Both the position numbers and the translations under genes were made by a program. DNA of 9,477 nt from an uncultured Erysipelotrichaceae bacterium (lineage in GTDB: Bacteria > Bacillota_I > Bacilli_A > Erysipelotrichales > Coprobacillaceae): positions 1-9,477 of the forward strand of contig CANPGX010000029.1 of NCBI GenBank assembly GCA_947573745.1. The letters run 5' to 3'. Below, in pieces: positions 1-6,076 of this stretch. Each line of letters begins with the position of its first letter. The first letter of the stretch is position 1. The notes under the pieces are model-generated. The model saw nothing but the letters and a program-made list of their open reading frames with translations. It was not told the DNA's origin and did no database searches.

Positions 1-71
1 TGAAGGCAAGAGTATATAAAATATTGGACTTTTTAGATAAAATGTGTTTTTATTATGTGGGGAGTGATAAT
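1..71 (+). other. upstream leader of truB, possible tail of preceding gene
   Basis: Short AT-rich stretch before truB. One frame reads a few codons (E-G-K-S-I) and stops at TAA 17-19, which could be the end of an upstream gene (rbfA is a common neighbour of truB), but five residues are too few to identify it. The truB frame is open back through this stretch, including a TTG at 24, but the ribosome binding site favours the ATG at 72. I found no convincing promoter: TTGGAC (24-29) and TATTAT (51-56) are 21 bases apart, which is too wide. Confidence 0.3.
59..66 (+). promoter_or_regulatory. ribosome binding site deciding the truB start
   Basis: GGGGAGTG lies five bases before ATG 72. It supports the start giving M-D-G-I-L-V-I-D-K-P, the usual TruB N-terminus, over the in-frame TTG at 24, which would add 16 non-family residues and has no such site. 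Confidence 0.75.
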
Positions 72-818
72 ATGGATGGCATTTTAGTGATTGATAAACC
101 AGTAGGATGTACTTCTTTTGATGTTGTAACACAAGTGAAGAAAGTTTATCATACTCAAAAAGTAGGTCATTGTGGAACATTGGATCCAGATGCCAGTGGT
201 GTTTTGATCGTATGTATGAATCGAGCTACAAAAATATTACAGTTTTTACAGGCACAAAAGAAAGCTTATATCGCAACGTTGGCTTCTTTTTTAGGCGATT
301 CTATGCAACGTCCGCCGATATATTCAGCGATTAAGGTTCATGGTAAAAAACTTTATGAGTATGCTAGAAATGAAGAAACTATCACGATAGAACCGCGTGC
401 TATCTATATTGAAGATATCCAATTACTTTCTATAAAAGACCATCTTATTGAATTTGAAGTACACTGCTCAAAAGGCACTTATATTCGTTCACTATGTGTA
501 GATATAGCCTCTCAATTGGGTTATCCTGGACATATGTGTGCTTTAAGACGGATTCAATCAGGTATGTTTACCATAGATCAAGCCCAATCTCTAGAAGATA
601 TTTTAAAAGGCCAAGGACGCCTGTTGAGTATAGAAGAGGCTTTAAAAGATGAAGCAGAGCTTGTTGTGGAAGATGAAAAAATAATTTATCATGGTAAAAA
701 AATAAAATCTGATCTTGATCATCGTGTTCTCATTAAAAATAAGCAGGGAAAAGCATTGGCGATGTATGGTCCAGATGGACAAGGTTTTTTAAAGAGCATA
801 AGGGGGTTATGGTCATGA
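72..818 (+). CDS. truB: tRNA pseudouridine(55) synthase TruB, with internal deletion
   Basis: TruB isomerises uridine 55 in the T-loop of most tRNAs to pseudouridine in the cytoplasm. Visible motifs (numbering from ATG 72): ILVIDKP near the N-terminus; the catalytic-loop motif GHCGTLDP with catalytic Asp38 (the family usually has GHTG, so Cys34 replaces Thr); the base-contacting Tyr66 in KKAYIATL; RPPIYSAIKV and GKKLYEYAR at about 80-99; and CSKGTYIRSL with conserved Arg139. The C-terminal domain follows. At 248 residues it is short for the family (commonly near 290-310). Aligned from memory with E. coli TruB, Leu70 is joined directly to the ASFLGD segment, so about 30 residues are missing in frame, including the TDTxDAxG motif. 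This motif holds Asp90 of E. coli, part of the active-site Asp48-Asp90-Arg181 network. The rest is well conserved. The product is therefore probably impaired, or the sequence is faulty here. It overlaps ribF by ATGA (815-818). Confidence 0.9.
   Translation: MDGILVIDKPVGCTSFDVVTQVKKVYHTQKVGHCGTLDPDASGVLIVCMNRATKILQFLQAQKKAYIATLASFLGDSMQRPPIYSAIKVHGKKLYEYARNEETITIEPRAIYIEDIQLLSIKDHLIEFEVHCSKGTYIRSLCVDIASQLGYPGHMCALRRIQSGMFTIDQAQSLEDILKGQGRLLSIEEALKDEAELVVEDEKIIYHGKKIKSDLDHRVLIKNKQGKALAMYGPDGQGFLKSIRGLWS
801..806 (+). promoter_or_regulatory. ribosome binding site deciding the ribF start
   Basis: AGGGGG sits inside the last codons of truB. It is eight bases before ATG 815 and only two before the other candidate, ATG 809, which is too close for normal initiation. 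It therefore favours 815 and an ATGA coupling to truB. Confidence 0.7.
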
Positions 819-1741
819 AGCATCTTCATCTTGATCAATCAACATTTTTGAAGTTAGACCAACCATTGGCAGTAGCTATTGGTTATTTTGATGGATTGCA
901 TTTAGGACATATGAGTTTAGTTAAAGAAGCTGTTGATTATGCTAAGAAATATCATATTGAAAGTGCATTAATGACATTTTCTCCGAGCCCGGCAAAAGTA
1001 TTAGGTATGGTTGAAGAAGAACGTTATATCACAGATTTATCAGATCGTATAGAAATTTTAGAAACTGTGGGTGTAGATTATATCATCGAAGTTGATTTTA
1101 CTAAAGAAGTGGCTTCTATGAGTCCAGATGATTTTATCAAGCATTATCTGATTCAACAAAACGTTGCTTATGTTGTCTGTGGGTTTGATTTTACGTTTGG
1201 GCATCGTGGATTAGGGACAGGTGAAACTTTAAAACAGTATGATGATACATTTAAGGTATGTATTAAAGAGGCTATCGAGGCAAAAAATGAAAAGATTTCT
1301 TCTTCTCGTATTCGAAGGTTGTTAGAAGAGGGACAGATTGAAGAAGCTAACCTTTATTTAAATCGTCCTTATCGTATCAAAGGGTATGTTTTTGAGGGAA
1401 GAAAGATTGGAAGAAAAATTGGCTTTCCAACGGCAAATATCAATTATGGAAATTATTTATTGCCTAAAAGAGGAGTGTATGCCATTAAAGCTAGGATAGA
1501 TCAAAAAGATTATATCGGTATGTGTAATATTGGTTATAATCCTACATTTACAGCTTTAGATCGATTATCTTTAGAAGTACATTTATTTGATTTTCATGAA
1601 GATATCTATCATCATGAAATGAAAGTTTATTTTTATCATTTTATTCGTGATGAAAGACCATTTGATTATCAAGAAGAACTGATGAATCAATTAAATCAAG
1701 ATAAACAAGCTATTAAAGAATACTTTATAGGGAAAGATTAG
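815..1741 (+). CDS. ribF: bifunctional riboflavin kinase/FMN adenylyltransferase
   Basis: RibF phosphorylates riboflavin to FMN and then adenylates FMN to FAD. The N-terminal adenylyltransferase domain (about 15-165) shows the HxGH-type nucleotidyltransferase signature in GYFDGLHLGH (23-32), a GFDFTFGHRGLG segment (123-134), and the ISSSRIR motif (161-167), the counterpart of the family's ISSTxIR. The C-terminal riboflavin kinase domain (about 185-305) shows KIGFPTAN (201-208) with the PTAN metal/ATP-binding motif, CNIGYNPTF (237-245), and the likely catalytic Glu254 in LSLEVHLFDF. At 308 residues it is full length for the family. The start at ATG 815 is preferred over ATG 809 because of AGGGGG spacing. 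truB-ribF adjacency is common in bacteria; the usual following gene, rpsO, is not here. Nothing in the sequence suggests a riboswitch in front. Confidence 0.95.
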   Translation: MKHLHLDQSTFLKLDQPLAVAIGYFDGLHLGHMSLVKEAVDYAKKYHIESALMTFSPSPAKVLGMVEEERYITDLSDRIEILETVGVDYIIEVDFTKEVASMSPDDFIKHYLIQQNVAYVVCGFDFTFGHRGLGTGETLKQYDDTFKVCIKEAIEAKNEKISSSRIRRLLEEGQIEEANLYLNRPYRIKGYVFEGRKIGRKIGFPTANINYGNYLLPKRGVYAIKARIDQKDYIGMCNIGYNPTFTALDRLSLEVHLFDFHEDIYHHEMKVYFYHFIRDERPFDYQEELMNQLNQDKQAIKEYFIGKD

Positions 1742-1763
1742 TTTCTTTCCTTTTTGTTTATAC

Positions 1764-1769
1764 TATAAT
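1764..1769 (+). promoter_or_regulatory. candidate -10 element before the EamA gene
   Basis: A perfect TATAAT lies in the 41-base gap after ribF. The best -35 at suitable spacing is weak (TTTCTT, 1742-1747, 16-base spacer), and there is no TG extension. A transcript started from it would begin near 1776, at or past the GGGTGAT ribosome binding site (1770-1776), leaving almost no leader. It may be a chance AT-rich match or give a near-leaderless transcript. Confidence 0.3.
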
Positions 1770-1782
1770 GGGTGATGCATAT

Positions 1783-2637
1783 ATGAAAATACTTTTATTA
1801 GTCGCTAGTTTTTTATGGGGTAGTAATGTTTTAGTGATGAAGTTGATGTTACCTTATCTTTCGCGTTATTCGTTGATGAGTGTACGTGTTTTATGTTCTA
1901 TGATCATCATGGGGTTGTTTTGCTTTTATCATCATCGTTGTTTTAAATTGACATGGAAGCAAGGTATCTTACTTATAGGCTTTTCTTTTTTGAATATTAC
2001 TTTGAATTTTTTATGGACCTTTAAAGGATTAGAAATATCTAGTGGACAAACCAATGCCTTAATGAATGCGTTAGGACCCGCTTTGAGTATTGTCATGGGG
2101 ATGATCGTGCTTCATCAGCAAGTTTCTTTAAAGAAATGGGCTGCTTTTTTAGTGACTATTTTAGGTTTTTTGGTTTCAATTCATTTTAAGATAGATCAAT
2201 TGACAACAGGGCACTTATATTTATTTTTAGGGTTATGTTCTTATCAATTATCTTCTGTATTGATTCAACGCTGGCTATCTTTAGAAAGTGATATCGTGAC
2301 TTTTTATCTTTTATTATTTGGCGGTGTATTTTTAGGAACGTGGACCTGGATCAAAGAAGGTATTTCTTTGACCCCATGGTTAGATTTGCCCATCTTTTTA
2401 TGGATATTTTTTATAGGTGTTTCTATTTTAGGATTTAGCTTGATACAATGGTGCTTGGTGGAAGGAAATAGGCAATTAGGTGTTGTTTCAACAAGTTTTA
2501 TTTTGGGACTTAATCCGTTGTTTACATTTATTTTATCGGGAATTTTTTTACATGAACCGATAGATGTTTATTATATCTTTGCTTTGGTTTTGATGATGAT
2601 GGGACTTAGTTTATCATCAAGTGAGCGTCCATCGTAA
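1783..2637 (+). CDS. EamA/DMT-superfamily permease (RhaT/YdcZ-like transporter)
   Basis: This is a cytoplasmic-membrane protein of 284 residues with ten hydrophobic segments, at about 3-20, 30-50, 60-80, 90-110, 117-135, 143-163, 171-190, 203-223, 233-254 and 260-278. They form two five-helix EamA repeats. Family signs are the N-terminal ASFLWGSN, LGPALSIVMG followed by a short LHQ turn in repeat one, and LNPLFTFILSGIFLHEP in repeat two, the typical 'lfLgE' ending. DMT permeases export or exchange small metabolites such as amino acids or nucleotide sugars, but the substrate cannot be read from sequence. I chose ATG 1783 over ATG 1768 because GGTGA (1771-1775) is seven bases upstream of it and it opens directly with the first helix. 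It sits between ribF and ligA without an evident functional link and could be cotranscribed with truB-ribF. I found no clear terminator after it. Confidence 0.9.
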   Translation: MKILLLVASFLWGSNVLVMKLMLPYLSRYSLMSVRVLCSMIIMGLFCFYHHRCFKLTWKQGILLIGFSFLNITLNFLWTFKGLEISSGQTNALMNALGPALSIVMGMIVLHQQVSLKKWAAFLVTILGFLVSIHFKIDQLTTGHLYLFLGLCSYQLSSVLIQRWLSLESDIVTFYLLLFGGVFLGTWTWIKEGISLTPWLDLPIFLWIFFIGVSILGFSLIQWCLVEGNRQLGVVSTSFILGLNPLFTFILSGIFLHEPIDVYYIFALVLMMMGLSLSSSERPS

Positions 2638-2684
2638 AGTGGTAAAAAAAGGAGATTCTTTTTATTTTATTCAAGGGTAGATAA

Positions 2685-2693
2685 TGATATAAT
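2685..2693 (+). promoter_or_regulatory. extended -10 promoter for ligA
   Basis: TGATATAAT is a perfect extended -10 (TGnTATAAT). The -35 at a 17-base spacer is weak (TTTTAT, 2665-2670), as is usual for extended -10 promoters. Transcription would start near 2700, leaving a leader of roughly 18 bases that still includes the ligA ribosome binding site. It would allow ligA-camS-gatCAB to be expressed separately from truB-ribF-permease. Confidence 0.6.
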
Positions 2694-2705
2694 GTTAAAA
2701 TGAAT

Positions 2706-2712
2706 GGAGTGA
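2706..2712 (+). promoter_or_regulatory. ribosome binding site deciding the ligA start
   Basis: GGAGTGA is five bases before ATG 2718. The in-frame ATG at 2700 lies upstream of this site and at the expected transcription start, so it is unlikely to be used. Confidence 0.75.
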
Positions 2713-2717
2713 TATAC

Positions 2718-4706
2718 ATGGATCAAGAACGCATTGATGAATTGAAAAAACGCTTAAATGAATATAATTATCAATATTATGTTTTAGATAATCCTAGCGT
2801 TAGTGATCAAGAATACGATCGCTTGATGCAAGAGCTCATCGCTATTGAAACGGCACATCCAGAGCTTTTGACGAGCGATTCTCCTAGTCAACGTGTTGGT
2901 GGAATGGTGCTTGATGCTTTTGAAAAGATAGAGCATCGTCAATCGATGCTGTCACTAGGCAATGCATTTAATGAAAGTGATTTACGAGCATTTGATCGCC
3001 GTGTTAAAGAAGGGGTAGGCCCTGTTGATTATGTTTGTGAACTCAAAATTGATGGATTAGCTGTTTCTTTGATGTATGAAGATGGACAGTTATTATATGG
3101 TGCAACACGTGGTGATGGGACCGTAGGGGAAGACATTACGCATAATGTAAAAACGATTAAGTCTATCCCGTTGTCTATTCAAGAAAGTCAACCTATGGAA
3201 GTACGGGGAGAAATTTTTATGCCAAAGTCGTCATTTGAACGTTTGAATGAACAACGACAAAAAGAAGGAGAAAGTCTTTTTGCGAATCCAAGAAATGCTG
3301 CTGCTGGAAGTATTCGACAATTAGATTCATCCATTGCAGCCAAACGTGCTTTAGATGCTTTTCTTTATATGGTACCAGAAGCTAGTCGTTTTCAATGTGA
3401 TACACATGCAAAATCTTTAGATTATATCAAGCAACTTGGTTTTAAGGTCAATCCTCATATTCGTCTTTGTCACACTATAGAAGATGTGTTAGCTTATATT
3501 GAGGAATATACGAAGAAAAGAAATGAATTACCTTATGAAATTGACGGTATTGTCATCAAGGTTAATGATTTAGAGGCACAACAACAGTTAGGTTTTACAG
3601 CTAAAGTGCCTCGTTGGGCGATTGCTTATAAATTTCCTGCTGAACAAGTCATCACGCAACTTAAAGATATTATTTTTACCATTGGTCGTACTGGACAAAT
3701 TACACCGAATGCGGTATTAGAACCTGTGCGTGTAGCAGGAAGTCTTGTTCAAAGAGCCACTTTACATAATGAAGATAATATTAAGGCAAAAGATATTCGT
3801 ATTCATGATACGGTTGTGATTCGAAAAGCTGGAGACGTCATTCCAGAAGTGGTCCGAGTTGTGAAAGAAAGACGTACAGGGCAAGAAATTCCTTTTGAAA
3901 TGATCAAAGTATGTCCGCATTGTCATGAGCCTTTAGTCCGTCAAGAAGGAGAAGCCGCTTATTATTGTGTCAATCCGAATTGTGATTTTAAGGTCATTGA
4001 AAAAATTATTCATTTTGCTAGTAGAGATGCTATGAATATTGATGGATTAGGAGAAAAAATCATTGAACAGTTTTATAATCTGGGATATGTTCAAGATATT
4101 GTGGATCTTTATCATATTAAATGGCATAAAAAAGAAATTATGGAATTAGAAGGTTTTGGTGAAAAATCAATGAATAATTTGATTGAAGCCATTGAAAGAA
4201 GTAAACAAAATTCTTTAGAGAAATTATTATTTGGTTTAGGTATTAAAGGTATTGGTGAAAAGCTGGCAGATCATTTAGCGAGACATTTTAAAACGATGGA
4301 TGCCTTCCTTCATGCCAGATATAGTGAGCTGATTGCCTTAGATGATATTGGTGATGTCCTAGCACGTTCAGTCATTGAATATCAACAACAAGCAGAAAAT
4401 ATACAAATGATTGACGCACTTCGCTCATTAGGACTTAATATGACCTATCTTAAAGAAGTCGAAGATATTCAGCCTAATCCTTTCTATGATAAAACGGTTG
4501 TGATCACTGGAACGATGGAAAGGATGAATCGTAAAGAGATGACAACTTATTTACAATCATTAGGGGCTAAAGTCACCGGTTCGGTTTCTAAAAAAACGGA
4601 TTATGTGGTTTATGGAGAAGAAGCCGGCAGTAAGTTAGATAAAGCAAGATCATTAGGCGTTATGACACTTTCAGAACAAGAATTTTTTGAGGAGGTGGAG
4701 AAATGA
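2718..4706 (+). CDS. ligA: NAD-dependent DNA ligase LigA
   Basis: LigA seals nicks in duplex DNA during replication (Okazaki joining) and repair, using NAD+ to form an enzyme-AMP. All domains are present in its 662 residues, the normal family length. They are: the NAD-binding Ia domain (about 1-68, with YYVLDNPSVSDQEYD); the adenylation domain with nucleophile Lys110 in CELKIDGLA, NPRNAAAGSIR (190-200) and YEIDGIVIKV (273-282); the OB domain with TIGRTGQITP (321-330); a four-Cys zinc finger (Cys399, 402, 417, 422); helix-hairpin-helix repeats (about 435-560); and a C-terminal BRCT domain (about 588-662, KTVVITGTM onward). No lesion is visible. An extended -10 promoter lies just upstream, and its stop overlaps the camS start (ATGA, 4703-4706). 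Confidence 0.97.
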   Translation: MDQERIDELKKRLNEYNYQYYVLDNPSVSDQEYDRLMQELIAIETAHPELLTSDSPSQRVGGMVLDAFEKIEHRQSMLSLGNAFNESDLRAFDRRVKEGVGPVDYVCELKIDGLAVSLMYEDGQLLYGATRGDGTVGEDITHNVKTIKSIPLSIQESQPMEVRGEIFMPKSSFERLNEQRQKEGESLFANPRNAAAGSIRQLDSSIAAKRALDAFLYMVPEASRFQCDTHAKSLDYIKQLGFKVNPHIRLCHTIEDVLAYIEEYTKKRNELPYEIDGIVIKVNDLEAQQQLGFTAKVPRWAIAYKFPAEQVITQLKDIIFTIGRTGQITPNAVLEPVRVAGSLVQRATLHNEDNIKAKDIRIHDTVVIRKAGDVIPEVVRVVKERRTGQEIPFEMIKVCPHCHEPLVRQEGEAAYYCVNPNCDFKVIEKIIHFASRDAMNIDGLGEKIIEQFYNLGYVQDIVDLYHIKWHKKEIMELEGFGEKSMNNLIEAIERSKQNSLEKLLFGLGIKGIGEKLADHLARHFKTMDAFLHARYSELIALDDIGDVLARSVIEYQQQAENIQMIDALRSLGLNMTYLKEVEDIQPNPFYDKTVVITGTMERMNRKEMTTYLQSLGAKVTGSVSKKTDYVVYGEEAGSKLDKARSLGVMTLSEQEFFEEVEK

Positions 4707-5779
4707 GAAAATGGATGTTAAGATGTTTATGTTTTTTCTTGATGTTTAGCTTGGTGGCTTGTCAAAGAGCCAAAGACGTTATTGATGACCAAGATGATCG
4801 TAACGAAGTTATTTCAACCAGTGCCTCAGGAGAAAATTATTATCCTATTTTGTCATCACCAGCAAAAAATCCTTCGCGAGAAACATTTTATACGTCTGTC
4901 TCTAATTTTGATTTTAAATCTATTGGAAGAGGTTTGCAGTTATATTGTCTCGATTATTTTTCTAAAGATGACTATTATTTACAAGAAGGACAATATCTCA
5001 ATAACGATCGCTTAAGAGAAGTATTGCGACGAAATCCTGAATTATACCCTTATTCTATTCAGCCTGAAAGAGGGAGCGTGATAGAGGGATATGAAGACGC
5101 TATTATGGTCACCAGTGTCTTTGAACAGAATTTCTTACAACGTGATAATGGAGAATATACGATCAAAGGGGCTGCTTTTTCAATTGTGATCGATCCACAA
5201 GATGCTTTTGGAAAAGAAGTAGAGATGCAAGATGAAACAGTTTATGCTTTTGGGAAAGAGGCAGCACAAAAATTATATACTTATTTGAAGACTTTAGATC
5301 AGCTACAAGATGTTCCTATTTTAATTATGGTTTATCAATCAAGTACAGAAAAACAAATTTATGGTGGTCATTATATCGCTAAAGTCTATTGTCAAGATAG
5401 TTTTGGGGATTATCAAAGTGTTGATGATCGTTATGTGATCTTTACAAGTAGCGAAGCAGAAAATTATGATCCTACAACTTATACTGAATTTGTGCAATTT
5501 AAGCAACATTTAAAGGACTTTAGCCAATATGAAGCTTTAGGTGCTGTAGGTTATGTTCATTATCGTAATGGAAGCCTTGAATCGATGGTGATCCATGTGC
5601 GTTGCAATGTGAAGACCTATACGGAATTAGTCACTTTTTTAAATGTAATTGCCAGTGATTTAAATGATCGTTTTTCTAAAACTTTTGATATTCGTGTCAA
5701 GGTGGAAAGTCAGGATGATTTTGAAGCAGTCGTGATTAAACGTAGTCATGAAAAAGCAAGAATAGAATTATTTTATTAG
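4703..5779 (+). CDS. camS: CamS/YerH-family lipoprotein (sex-pheromone precursor family)
   Basis: This is a predicted lipid-anchored surface protein of 358 residues. Its signal peptide has Arg/Lys at positions 2, 3 and 7, a hydrophobic core, and lipobox LVAC with Cys20 as the lipidated residue. The mature part starts with an acidic linker. Family hallmarks are the position between ligA and gatC, as for camS in Staphylococcus and yerH in Bacillus, and segments such as NDRLREVLRRNPELYP, VIEGYEDAIMVTSVFEQNFL and a C-terminal FDIRVKVES. In enterococci and staphylococci the cleaved signal peptides of such lipoproteins yield peptide pheromones. The role of the mature protein is poorly known. AGGAGGTGG at 4690-4698 and an ATGA overlap with ligA define the start. 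I rate the family assignment as good and any pheromone role here as unproven. Confidence 0.85.
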   Translation: MRKWMLRCLCFFLMFSLVACQRAKDVIDDQDDRNEVISTSASGENYYPILSSPAKNPSRETFYTSVSNFDFKSIGRGLQLYCLDYFSKDDYYLQEGQYLNNDRLREVLRRNPELYPYSIQPERGSVIEGYEDAIMVTSVFEQNFLQRDNGEYTIKGAAFSIVIDPQDAFGKEVEMQDETVYAFGKEAAQKLYTYLKTLDQLQDVPILIMVYQSSTEKQIYGGHYIAKVYCQDSFGDYQSVDDRYVIFTSSEAENYDPTTYTEFVQFKQHLKDFSQYEALGAVGYVHYRNGSLESMVIHVRCNVKTYTELVTFLNVIASDLNDRFSKTFDIRVKVESQDDFEAVVIKRSHEKARIELFY

Positions 5780-5788
5780 GAGGATAAG

Positions 5789-6076
5789 ATGGATAAGGAA
5801 ACTTTATTAAAAAAATTAGGATTGAAAACGATGTTTCGTATTTCAGATGAAGAGATGCCTTTATTGATTCAAGAATATGATATTTTTATGAATCATGTTC
5901 AGGCATTAGAAAGTATCGATACAACAGGTGTAGAGCCAATGACCTTTCCCTATGATATTGAAACGACCTTTTTGAGGGAAGATGAACCAACCCATATGAT
6001 ATCAAGAGAAGAGGCACTTAAAAATGCCAAGGATGTGACACATCATCAAATTCGCGTACCAAAGGTGGTGGGATAA
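5789..6076 (+). CDS. gatC: Asp/Glu-tRNA(Asn/Gln) amidotransferase subunit C
   Basis: This is the small 95-residue subunit that wraps around GatA and GatB and stabilises the GatCAB transamidosome. The complex amidates Glu-tRNAGln and, in many species, Asp-tRNAAsn. Family signs are LGLKTMFRISDEEMPLLIQEYD at the N-terminus, the ALESIDTTGVEPMT core (about 39-52), LREDEPT (about 62-68) and the C-terminal IRVPKVVG. A consensus AGGAGG (5778-5783), overlapping the camS stop codon, is five bases before the ATG. It ends immediately before the gatA start with no intergenic base, so the two are translationally coupled. Confidence 0.93.
   Translation: MDKETLLKKLGLKTMFRISDEEMPLLIQEYDIFMNHVQALESIDTTGVEPMTFPYDIETTFLREDEPTHMISREEALKNAKDVTHHQIRVPKVVG

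Noticed and set aside
2645..2668. Rho-independent terminator after the permease gene
   Set aside because: AAAAAGGA and TTCTTTTT can pair only with a G-U pair and a two-base loop, there is almost no GC, and the T run is part of the stem itself. Not a credible terminator.
2700..2720. ligA starting at ATG 2700
   Set aside because: It would place the start at the predicted transcription start and upstream of the ribosome binding site GGAGTGA. ATG 2718 gives the normal LigA N-terminus.
4782..5015. 77-codon open frame inside camS
   Set aside because: It overlaps the well-supported lipoprotein gene in another frame, has no good ribosome binding site and looks like a translated shadow.
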